In this document: in pieces, positions 1-10,000 of the stretch
How the letters are laid out: each line of letters starts with the position of its first letter
Numbering within the stretch: the stretch's first letter is position 1
Assembly: GCF_003265705.1 (NCBI RefSeq)
Contig: NW_020312859.1
Location: 1,358,901 to 1,422,900 of the forward strand
Reading direction: 5' to 3'
Length of the DNA stretch: 64,000 nucleotides
Origin: Callorhinus ursinus
Lineage: Eukaryota > Chordata > Mammalia > Carnivora > Otariidae
Made by a program: the position numbers and the translations under genes
Notes under the pieces: model-generated
The model's database searches: none
The model's input: the letters and a program-made list of their open reading frames with translations, nothing else
What the model was told of the DNA's origin: nothing

Positions 1-464
1 GACTCCAAGTTATCTGCTGAAAATTCTCAACTGGGCCAGAGATGTCTGTTTTCCTGGAATGAATGAAACAAACCTTTGCTGAGCACCTTCTAAGTGCCAG
101 ATCCTGGGATCAGGATGATAAACTCGATCTGGTTTCTGCCCCCGTGGGGCTTTTGTTCCAACAGAGAAGCCAGAAACAATGACACCCAGCCTGTGAGATG
201 GGGAGACAGAGGGTCTGTGGCAGTAGGTCAGACAGTCCAGGTGTTTATTGAACACCCCCAATGTGCCAGACCCTATAGGTAAAATGATGAACAAGGCCGG
301 TAGGAATCTCTGCCCTCATGGAACATATTGATCGGGTACCCAATCCAGGACTTGGGGAGGGAGGGATCATCATGGCATCCCCAGAATGTGCCAGAGGAGG
401 GGGCCCTTTGAGTTGATCTCCCTCCAGAAAGGGAGGAAGCGATGGAAACTGCTGCTGGAAACTT

Positions 465-650
465 TGTCTCATTTAGTTCTCTTAAAAGCCTTCCAACTGG
501 GTAGCCCCATTTTATAGAATAAGAAACTGAGGCTCAGAGGCACTCAAAGAACTTGCCCAAGGTCAGATAGCATGTAAATAAATGGTGGAAAGAAGACTTA
601 AACCAGTCAGTCTGACCCCAAAGTCCCTCCTTTCTGTACGGCCTCATATC
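465..650 (-). repeat. MIR SINE, reverse orientation
   Basis: The MIR core appears as CCCATTTTATAGAATAAGAAACTGAGGC, here split by mismatches, followed by CTTGCCCAAGGTCAGATAGC. This is the reverse complement of the usual MIR core, which reads cleared-tRNA head to CAATAAATG tail. Confidence 0.75.
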
Positions 651-937
651 TGACTCTGTGACCCCTACACATAGTATGTCCTCAGTAAGCATCTAATAAA
701 TGAGTGAATGAAGTGATTTGCAGAGCCAGAAGCTTTCAAGGACAACTGCATGGGCCGATTTGGGGAATTTTACCCCAGAGCCGGGAGAAAGGCACCAGCC
801 CCCAGGGTGCTCGTCCCAGCGTCAGGAGGTGGAGTGGGGAGCAGAACATAGCAGGTAACAGAATATGCCGTCAATTCCTCCCACCCCTCTAGGTAAAGTG
901 ACTTTGCCACTGCTCCTATCAAGAGGTGAAGTCTTGA

Positions 938-1043
938 GAGGTGCCTGGCTGGCTGAGATGATAGAGCATGGGACTCTTGCTCTCAAGGTCATGGGTTTGA
1001 GCCTAATGTTGGGCATGGAACCTACTTAAAAAGAGAGAGAGAG
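938..1043 (+). mobile_element. CAN-SINE fragment, degraded
   Basis: A tRNA-like head resembling GTGCCTGGCTGGCT is followed by a B-box-like GGTCATGGGTTTGAGCC and a CTTAAAAAGAGAGAG end. It lacks the pyrimidine-rich second half of full copies, so it is truncated or an older, shorter type. It matches the carnivore tRNA-Lys-derived SINE pattern with several mismatches. Confidence 0.75.
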
Positions 1044-1339
1044 GTGGAGTCTTGAATCCGGGAGCAGAAATGATGTTCTGCCAAGTCCCAGATTAGGCCT
1101 TAAGAGGCCTTGCCACCTTCCCTCTTCTCTCCCAAGACCACCATCTAATGAAATGAGCCCAGCCTGCTGAAGCCCGGAGATGCTCTAGCTGACAGCCAGG
1201 ACCCCCCCCCCCCCCGCCCCCCCGCCAGACCTATGCCCCAGGCCACGCTGGGCCTTCTGGACAGCTGAGCCTCTAGTGAAATGAGACTGCATGACCGAGC
1301 CCAGGAGAGGAACAGGCAGGAGAACATGATCTCTCCATC

Positions 1340-1700
1340 AGATGCCTACTGCTCTGTGACAAACTGCCCCCAAACACGGTGACTTAAAACAGCAACAGTT
1401 CTTTATTGACATGATCCTGTGGGCTGGCTGCGTAGTTCTTTTCGCCGGGGTCACTCGTGTGGCGACAGTCCACTGGCAGATCGGCTAGGACAGCTGGTGT
1501 GCCTGGGCCCCTCCCTCCATGTGGCCTTCCATCTGGGGCTTTTTCTCAGCAAGGTGGTCTCGGGGCTCCTAGAGGACAGGCCCCAGGACACAAGGGCTTA
1601 TCAAGCCTCTGCTTTTTGTCCTGCTTGCTGATGTCCCATTGGCCAAAGCAAGTTGTGGGGCTAAGGCCAGGGTCGGTGTCCAAGGGGGTGACCCAAGAGT
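1340..1700 (-). mobile_element. MaLR-type LTR relic (ERVL-MaLR), reverse orientation
   Basis: The stretch begins with a TGCTCTGTGACAAACTGCCC-type end followed by GTGACTTAAAACAGCAAC and TTTATTGACATGATCCTGTG. This is the reverse complement of the 3' end usual in MLT1-like LTRs. ATTGGCCAAAGCAAGT near 1640 also matches such relics. It is non-coding and diverged. The exact subfamily cannot be assigned without a library search. Confidence 0.5.
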
Positions 1701-3863
1701 GTGCCTAGCAGCAGGTGTGCTTTATTGGGAGCAGGCATCCCAGCCTGTCACTGGGTGTGAGCCCAGGGCCAGGTCCGGAGGCAGCATGGCCTCTGGGTGC
1801 CCACCTCCTGGTCTCCCAGAGATGGCACCTGATCGCCTTGAAGGCTTCATGACCAGTTGCCAAGTGAAAAGAGGTTAGTATCCCTACTTCCTCTGGAGCT
1901 AGAAGTGGCAAGGACGGCAAGGAGGCAGTCACATGAGCAGGGCTCCTCACCCGCAGGGGTAGACCTCATCCAGAGCCCTGCTCTAAGCCCCACGCAGGAG
2001 TTTTTGGTGCACAGGCTCACAGATGCACCGTGGCCGCAAATCCCAGCACCACCTCTGCATTCCGTGAGGTCCTGGGTGCAAAGCGCGTGCACACGGCTTA
2101 GCACGCGGTACGGGCTCCACTGGTCGGCTCCCTTCCCTGCCCTTCCGACTGGTTCACTCAGGGAGCCCTTGTCTCTGGCCTGGTTGGCCACTCCACCGTC
2201 AGTCTGTCTGTCTGCCCTCTCCCGTCCTCCCTGCACCATCTTTCTTCCCCGCTTCCCGACCCTGGGCCTCCCTGCTGTCTTCGAGAAGGGCAGTTCACTC
2301 AGTCTCTATTGTTCTCTGCCTTCCTTTCTCCCCTCTGTTCTTTCCCTGTTCATCTGTCTCCAGGTTTCCAGCGCTCTGTTCCTCTGTCTCACTGTCCCTC
2401 CTGAGTGCGCATTTCCCTCTGGCTTGACCACTTACCTCTCTCCTTCTCTCTGTCCCAGCCCTTTAGGTCTCCCTTGCTCTCTGTTCCCTCTCCAGGGCTG
2501 CAAAGCCTCAGCTGACAGACCAATGGAGGCCTGGGCCCTAGCCTCATCGCCAGAAGGGCGCCCCGCTCACAGTCCCAGTGTTGGGGCAGGTCAAGGAGGG
2601 CCTGTTCTGACCAGAACTGGGGTCGGTGGGGAGCGCACTGCTACTGGCAGCCGGTGGGTAGCGTCATCCCGCCCCAAACATCAGTAGTGCCAAGGTTGGT
2701 AATTCCTGCTCTGTATGCAGTTGTCCCATTGTCCAGATAAGGAAACAGGTTCAGAGGAAGGGATTTGCTCAAGATCACATGATCAAAAAAATGGCAGATC
2801 TGGGATTTATCCCAATTTCATGTGCTTCCAAGACTCCTCCATCCTTGGGAGGACCACTCTCCGTAAAGGAGGGGTCAGCAGGGAGCCCAGGGAGGGGTCT
2901 CGGAGGCCACCGATGGAGAGTCTGTACGACTCTTGATTAGATAGACTACACATTTTCTGTATCTCCCTGTGATCCCACAAAAGCAGGGCCACTTCCTAGA
3001 TGCCCTACCTCCGGCTCCCCCAGCTACACATACAAATACACACATACACGCACACACTGCAGCCTCTCCCCTCGTTCTTGCACTTTTATTGGAGTCTGGG
3101 GGCTGTTTGGGGACATCAGGAGTCGGAGATTGGGTTTTATGGGGCACATCATGGGGCTGCTGGTGCATGACTCCACCTGGCGTGCAGGCCCCGGGCACCA
3201 CCTGTCACCACCTGGTACTCGGCAGGTTGGAGCGAGTGGCGGGGGAGGCTGTGAATGCCTCATCGACTCTCCCCTCCACCTTGGTCTCCCACTGGCAGGG
3301 AGACAAGAAGCTCAGTCTTCTGCTCGGCAGAATTAATTTGTGGTCACCCCCGTTCCTGCGGCCCCTGCCCCTCTTGCATCAACAGCTCGAGGGCTGTCCG
3401 ATCAGTGATTAGCTGGTGCCTGGATGGAGAATCTAGGGCTGGGCCAGGGCACAGGGACCTCAGGGGCTGGGGGCCGACTCCATCATGGAGAGGGGCGTGT
3501 GAAAATAAGAGTGTACGTTCATAGCTGCGAGTGTGCACACGTGTGGGTGTGGGTGTGAGTCCAGTTCACCACATTAGCACTCAGCAAGCTGCTGTTCCAT
3601 GCCTGACTCTGCTGAGGGCCACTGACAGAGGGATGAAAGAGTGGATCTGAGCAGGTGTAAGTGTGCGTTATCCATGAGCACGTGGGTGAGTGTGCGTGAG
3701 CATGTGTGGTGGCCGCTGAGCCTGCACCCGCACTGTCCCCACACCCGTGTCTTCATGTTCCCCTCATGAACTTGCCTGCGCCCTGCTTCTGCCTGTGGAG
3801 GGGTCTCTATCAGCTCGCAGCTTCGGCGAGGGCATCCCTGGCTTCACTCTCACTCACCCGCAG

Positions 3864-4031
3864 GCGTGATCCGGACGGCCGTGCCCGACCTCGACCGCGA
3901 GAGCCAGGAGCGTTACGAGGTGGTGATCCAGGCCACAGACATGGCAGGCCAGCTGGGTGGCCTCTCCGGCTCCACCACCGTCACCATCGTGGTCACCGAT
4001 GTCAATGACAACCCACCCCGTTTCCCGCAGA
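3864..4031 (+). CDS. CDH22: CDH22 exon 5: end of EC2 and EC2-EC3 calcium linker
   Basis: This 168-nt exon starts after CAG at 3861-3863 and ends before GTAAGT at 4032. It opens with two bases of a split Gly codon, then reads [19 protein letters not shown] and ends with [12 protein letters not shown] plus one base of Lys. LDRE and DVNDNPP are the calcium-ligand motifs of a cadherin repeat end, so the exon supplies the last strands of EC2 and the linker to EC3. Its 168-nt size is the usual size for this exon in type II cadherin genes. It joins exon 6 in phase (A + AA = Lys). It is the first coding exon in the window. Confidence 0.95.
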
Positions 4032-7000
4032 GTAAGTGAGGCCTTCCTAGAGGGTGATGGCCGCATGCATCTGCATCCACCTGGTAGACCCCCAGCACCC
4101 CTCCCATCAGGCTTCCATGGCAGGTACTGTGGGTGTTCGTTCATCCTTCCAGCCGCCCACCGAGCTCATGCTTCCCTTTAGGCTTCCACCAAAAGAGGAG
4201 CTTGAATCTGTCTGTCTATCCATCCAAGGCACCTATTTCCCCCCAGTGCCCCTCCAATCATGCTTCCTGCTGAGGAAATCCTCAAAGTTGTCTGATTGCC
4301 CACCAGCCAAGTAACATGGTTACCTTCCTACCCCTCACCTTGCTTCCTGCCGCGGAGGAGCCCCCATCTGTCCACCTACTCCAGTCCCTCACTGGCCCCC
4401 GCACACACCCCTACTCTTCCTTATTCCATGTGATCTGCCACTGACCCAAGCTTGCAAAGGGAAGGGCCGGGGAGGGGGGCTGGAGTGACAGGTCTGTCCC
4501 CACAATGAGCCTGGAGGGCAGGATGCCGCGCTTCTGAATTAGGTCTTTCCACTCTCTGCCTCTCCAGGCGCAACAGGGGACGGGGGGGGGGTGTTCTCTG
4601 GCCAAGTCCCCCACCTCCCCCTCAGCCAGCCCCTCAGCCAGCCTTGGGCCCAGAGATGCGCTGGGGAAGCCGCCGAAGCTGGCAGAGACTAAATGCTGCA
4701 GGGAGCCGGGCTGATCCCTATCGGGGAGTCATTACTTGAGGTCTGCTGCTCTCACATTAGGCCCGCCACAGGGGACTGACCCCCGCGAGATAAGGGAATC
4801 CAATCCCTTAGCTGAGAGCGCACCGTCATCGGGGCCTAGTGCCTCAGCCCGGACTCCGAGCGGGGTGGGCAGAGCCGTCAGCTGGCTTCGCGTCGCCAGG
4901 AAGCCGGGCACAGTAGCCAGGGCCCCCCCCGCCCCCCGACATGGATGGGGGAGCTTTGAGGCGCCTTGTGGAGCGGTGGGGGCCACCCGGGCTTCTGCCC
5001 CGTTGTGCCAGGCTCTGTGCCAGTTCTGAGCAGGGAACAGTGGGGCAGAGCAGAGAAGAGGGACCCCGGGCCCCAGGAAGACTCTTGTTTATTCGTTCAC
5101 TGATTCATCCCCTCTTTATTTTGAACATTTCTTTATTGTGAAATATGCACACAAACGGAAGGGTTTAAATAGAAATGTCCAGTTTGGCAACTAATTATAA
5201 AGCAAACCCTCCTAGAGACCACACTCCTGGACCCCAGAAGCCTCCAGGTGTCTTTCCTGAAGCTAGCTGCCCCCCGCACCCCCACTTCCAGAGATAACCA
5301 TGATCCGCTATTTTGATGGCTGCCTCCTTGCTTTAGAGTCAGTTTACCTACATATGCATCACCTAACACTATAGTTTAATTTCCCCTGGTTTTTTAACCT
5401 TAGATGAGCAGAATCATATCATATAACCTCTTTGTGTCTTGCTTTTTTTTCTCTCTTAAAATTATGTTTATGAAATCACATGTATTCATTTTCGTTGCTG
5501 CACAGTGTCCCATCATTTATCTCTTCTATGTTGATGGACGTTTGGTTTGTTCCCAGTTTGAGGCTATGATGAAGGACACTGCTCTGAACATTGTTGCACC
5601 TTGTGGAACATCTCCAAGTACCGGTTTGCACGCATTTCTCTGGTGTATCTACACACTGGAACAGAATAGCTGGCTCATGGGATATACTTATCTTCAGCTT
5701 TACTAAACAAAGCCAAACTGTTCCCCCCATGAAAAAAATGCACGTGTCCATTGTAGCTCCGCCTCCCCAACACTTGCTATTGTCAGACTCTTTAATTTGT
5801 GTTAACCCAGTGAGTGTAGACCCATGCTCCTTTTCATTCATTCACTCCCTAGTCACTCACACATTTCATTTATGCGACAGTCTGGTGTTCTGCCAGGCTC
5901 GGAGAATGCCTGATGAATAAGAGATGTGGTTCCTGCCTTCCAGGAGCTCACACTCTGGGCAGAGGAGAGAGGAGAGAGCAGGGAGAGAAGAAGCAGAAAC
6001 TGATAGGGAAAGGCAGGAAACCTTACAATGGGATAAGCTTGGTGGCCCTGGGGCACAAGACCAGAGCCTGGAGGTCAGTCTGAAGAGGCTCCCTGGAGGA
6101 GGGAACATTCTGTGAGACTGTAGGAATTGGGGAGGGCACAGCAGAAAGGAGAATAAAGAGAGGGGATGCCTAGAGATGAGGAATTATAAGAACCTCAGGC
6201 AGGCTGAAGCCGGGGTCAGGGAGAGGGAGGCTGAGGCTGCAGAAGTCGGCAGTGGCCAGGCAATGACCATCCTATAGGGCAGGCCAAAGGGCTGTAGGGC
6301 TCCATCACAGGGCAGCCGGGAGCTACGGAAGGGATTCCAGCGGGCGAGTGGCACAGCCAGCGTGTTTTAGAAACAGCCCCTCTGGCTGCCATGTGAGAAT
6401 GATTCAGACGCCACCGCTCCACACAAGGGGTATCCAGACCTTGGGGACTCCAAGAGGCACATCCTCAGCTCCACAGGCCCTACTTCACCTGCACTGGCCC
6501 CTCATTTAGCAAATCACCCTCATCTTGACCTCAACTCTGGGAGGAGAGCAGGGTACCGTTTGTGTCCCATCTGACCTCATTCCCTCACGTTTCTGCTCTG
6601 CTTCTCCCCTCTGGCCACAAAGGCCATCTTGCCATTCTTCAAACATACTGGGCATTGCACCCGCGTCAGGGCCTTTGCACCTGCTGTTCCCTCTGTCTGG
6701 AATGCTCTTTCCCCCAAATCTGCTTGGCTTACTCCCTCACCTCCCTCAGACTTTTGCAGAAATGTCATCTTCCTAGTGAGGCCTTTCTTGATTACCCTAT
6801 TTAAAACTCCACACACACCCTCATCGGCATTCCCCGTGCCCCTTTCCTTACTTTATTTTTCTCCAAAGCACCTATCACCATTTGATATACCACATGTTTT
6901 CCTGATGTGATTGTTTGTGTCTTTCTCTGCCTGTTGAGAGGAAAGCACTGTGAGAACTGGGATTTGGGTCTGCTCTGCTTGTTGCTATAACCCCAGTCCC

Positions 7001-10000
7001 CAAACTGCATCTGGGACATCATAGGTGCTTAATAAATACATGGGAATGAAGGAATCCATGTCATTAACATCAACAGCAACAGGAAATGGGCATGAAGCCC
7101 CCCTCTTTTACCATAATTTGTTCCATTTATTGAAGAGCTGCCATAAGCTAGGCACTGTACTAAGCGCTTTCCGTGCCTCCTCGTCTAAGTTAACAGGGAT
7201 TGTGACAGTGCCATTAGGAAGGCACTACTTCCATTCTACAGATGAGGAAACCAAGAATCAGAATTACACAGCCAGGACTGACTCCAGAGCCTGAGCCTTG
7301 ATCAGTGGGATCCTCTGCGCCCCTCATGGGCAGAAGGAGAAACTGAAGCCCCAGACACTGCAGGCACTTTTCCTATCAGTCAGCAAATCAACCCAGGGTC
7401 AGAATTAGGACCCTCCTCTTTGCACTGCCCGCTCGGGAGACCCTTGCAAACACTGCCCTCCCGGGAGCCCATCTGGGCCCCCTTCTTCTCTCCCCTGAAG
7501 CTGGTGGGAGTTGGGGTAGGGGCTGCCCCCCATCTCTGTTCACAGCCGTCTCCCCTACAGAAATGTACCAGTTCAGCATTCAGGAGTCGGCCCCCATCGG
7601 CACGGCTGTGGGACGAGTGAGGGCTGAGGACTCAGACGTGGGCGAGAACACAGATATGACTTACCACCTCAAGGAGGAGAGCGGCAGCAGCGGCCATGTG
7701 TTCAAGGTCACCACGGACAGCGACACTCAGGAGGCCATCATTGTAGTGCAGAAGGTGCTGCTTGGGGGGGGGGGGGCAGACCCAGGGTGGCGGGATGGGG
7801 GGCGGTGGCCTCAGAGCAGCCATGTGGCCCCCCCCACTCCACTCCAGGGATTGGGTCTCTCTGGGGACCCAGGACCCACCTGGGGGAAACAGCGGTGGTA
7901 TCAGTCCCATTTTACAAAGGAGAAAATGAGGCACAAAGAAGATAAGCCGCACAGCTGGCTGTGAGAGCCCAGATTCAAACCAGATTTGGATCCATGCTCA
8001 GAATCACCGTGCTGTGCTCCTTTGAGTCCATGCCCTTCACGCTCATCGTTTCTTTTAGTCCTCATGCTTCCCTCTGAAGAGACATCCATTGTTAAGCCCA
8101 TTTTTACAAGTGAGAAAACAGCGGCACAGAAAAAGAAAAGGGCTCGCCCAAGATCACACCTGTAAGGGGCAGAGTCAGGATTTGAACCCAGGTCTGGTGC
8201 CTCCAAGCTCTTTCCTTCCTGAGTCTAACAGCCCTCCTCCCCTACTGACTAGCCCAGGAACCAGAAGCTAAAAGAACAAATTCAGGGGTCCCTAGGAAGG
8301 GGATGGAGGTCAAATGAAAAGCACAAATCCATCTTCTAGAACTTGGTTGTGGGCTTGGCAACTCAGGGCTACTCAGGCCTTTGAGACCATCGCCCCAGCC
8401 CTGCTCTCCCTCCCACAAGAGGTTAATCCTCTGTGCTGGCCTGAGAATGATGGTAGGCCTTTGTACACCTCCAGGTTGGGAAGCTCACTCCCTGCCATTG
8501 TCCAGCTATTTCTCCTCCCATTCAGCCAGAATCTGTCTCCTAAATCTGCTCCCATCAGCCTGGGCCTTGCCTTCTGCCACCCACAGAAACATTTGCACTC
8601 TACAGCCCTTCATTCACTCAATAAGCACATAATGACTGGTCTCTACCTGGCCGGGAGGGTTTGAAAAGAGAGAAGACTCCCAGTTTTTTCAGCTACTCCC
8701 CAGAAGATTAAAATATAGTAGCTATTACTTATAATAAATGTATACTATGTGCCAGGCACCCTTCAACTGCTTTTCATGTATTAATCAATCCCTACGACAA
8801 CCCTCTGAGGTACTATTATGGCCCATTTTATGGAAGAGAAACTGAGGCTGTGGCAATGCAACAATTCACATCCAAGATCATGCATCTTGCAGAGCAGACT
8901 AGGGCTATGAGCCCAGGCAGTCTGGCTCCAGAATCCACCCTTTTAAGCATTATATGGCTTTCAGTCTTCGGAGTTCCATTTATCCTCTGGAAGATGAGCC
9001 CACTTCACAGATGGGGTCCAGCATCACAGAGCAGCAGAGTGGCCCTAAGTGGCCCTAAGCCCAGCCTCTGCATTTGCTCTTACCTGCAGGCTGCCCCTAA
9101 CCCCCTCCTCCGTCTCAGCGCCCCCCCCCACCTGCTCCAGCAGTGGCGCCTGAGGTGTCTCGGGGCACAGAGCCCACGCCTGATTGATGACCTGGCTCCA
9201 GAGCCCATCGCTCACTCATAGGCCCGGCTCCGGCCTGCCTCCCTGCATCCTGATTTCCCAGGCAACAGGACAGAGGAAGGAGGTGGCCGTGTTTACTGCT
9301 GGAGAAGGTGGGGGCAGGAGGTTCTGAAAGAAAAGGGGGGGTCTCTACGCACAGGGCAGGTCTCTAGGAAGGTCCCTTGCCACCCAAATAGCTCCCCCGA
9401 CACGTCGGAGGCGCCCAAACCCCACCACTATTTCCCTTTGCTATAAGGCGTTGTCTTTAGAAGGCCAGAGCCAACACATGGCCATGGAGCTCATTCATCA
9501 GAAGGTCACCCATTAGCACTCCCTGATGAGAAGCAAGGCTCAGCACGGGTTTAGCCAGATTTCCAAGGAAAGCTGTAAGGCAGCCTGGCTTATAAGGCTC
9601 AACTCACATTAGTTGCTGCCGCCTAGGGACCTGGGAAATGTCTTAAGGAGACCCTCACAACTGAGGCTCAGAGAGGCTCAGAGAGGTTAAATAGATTGCC
9701 CACAGACACACAGCGAGTCAGCAGCAAATCCAGTGCGCTTTCCTGTCGTGGGGTTAAGGACCAGGACTTGGGAGCAGCACTGCCTGGGTCTGAATCCTGC
9801 CTCTGCCAGTGCCTAACTGCTAAGTGACCTTGGGCCTCGATTTCCTCTTGTGTAAAAGGAGATAATCACAGTACAGGCCTCTTAAGGATGTCGTAAAATT
9901 AGATGGGTAAGGCACTGGTACACAGTAAGTGCTCCGTGAATTACTAAATGAATGAAATCGGGCGCCTGGGTGGCTCAGGTGGTTAAGCTACTGCCTTGGG

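Larger units (their letters stand above)
1..3863 (+). other. CDH22: CDH22 intron 4 (3' part)
   Basis: This stretch has no coding signal. It ends with a C/T-rich tract and a CAG acceptor at 3861-3863. It holds L2/MIR pieces at about 60-300, a reverse MIR at about 465-650, an L2/MIR 3' end at about 650-705, a CAN-SINE fragment at about 938-1043, a poly-C tract at 1202-1227, a reverse MaLR-like LTR relic at about 1340-1700, a pyrimidine-rich tract at about 2200-2500 and a reverse MIR at about 2700-2840. A loose CA stretch lies near 3025-3060, and GTGTGNG-type low-complexity sequence near 3535-3710. The intron number assumes the usual 12-exon type II cadherin gene. Confidence 0.8.
4032..7560 (+). 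other. CDH22: CDH22 intron 5
   Basis: This 3.5-kb intron runs from GTAAGT to TCCCCTACAG. It contains a G tract near 4581-4591, a GC-rich stretch at about 4730-5000, an AT-rich LINE-1-like relic (about 5110-5810), a reverse L2 piece (about 5835-6420), a forward L2 3' end (about 6590-7045) and a reverse MIR (about 7115-7295). I see no additional exon. Confidence 0.85.

Noticed and set aside
1857..2687. A 276-codon plus-strand open frame in intron 4
   Set aside because: Much of it is Ser/Leu/Pro from a pyrimidine-rich tract. No known domain and no plausible splice structure.
5110..5841. Open frames of 100-121 codons on both strands
   Set aside because: They lie within an AT-rich LINE-1-like relic and show no reverse transcriptase or other domain.
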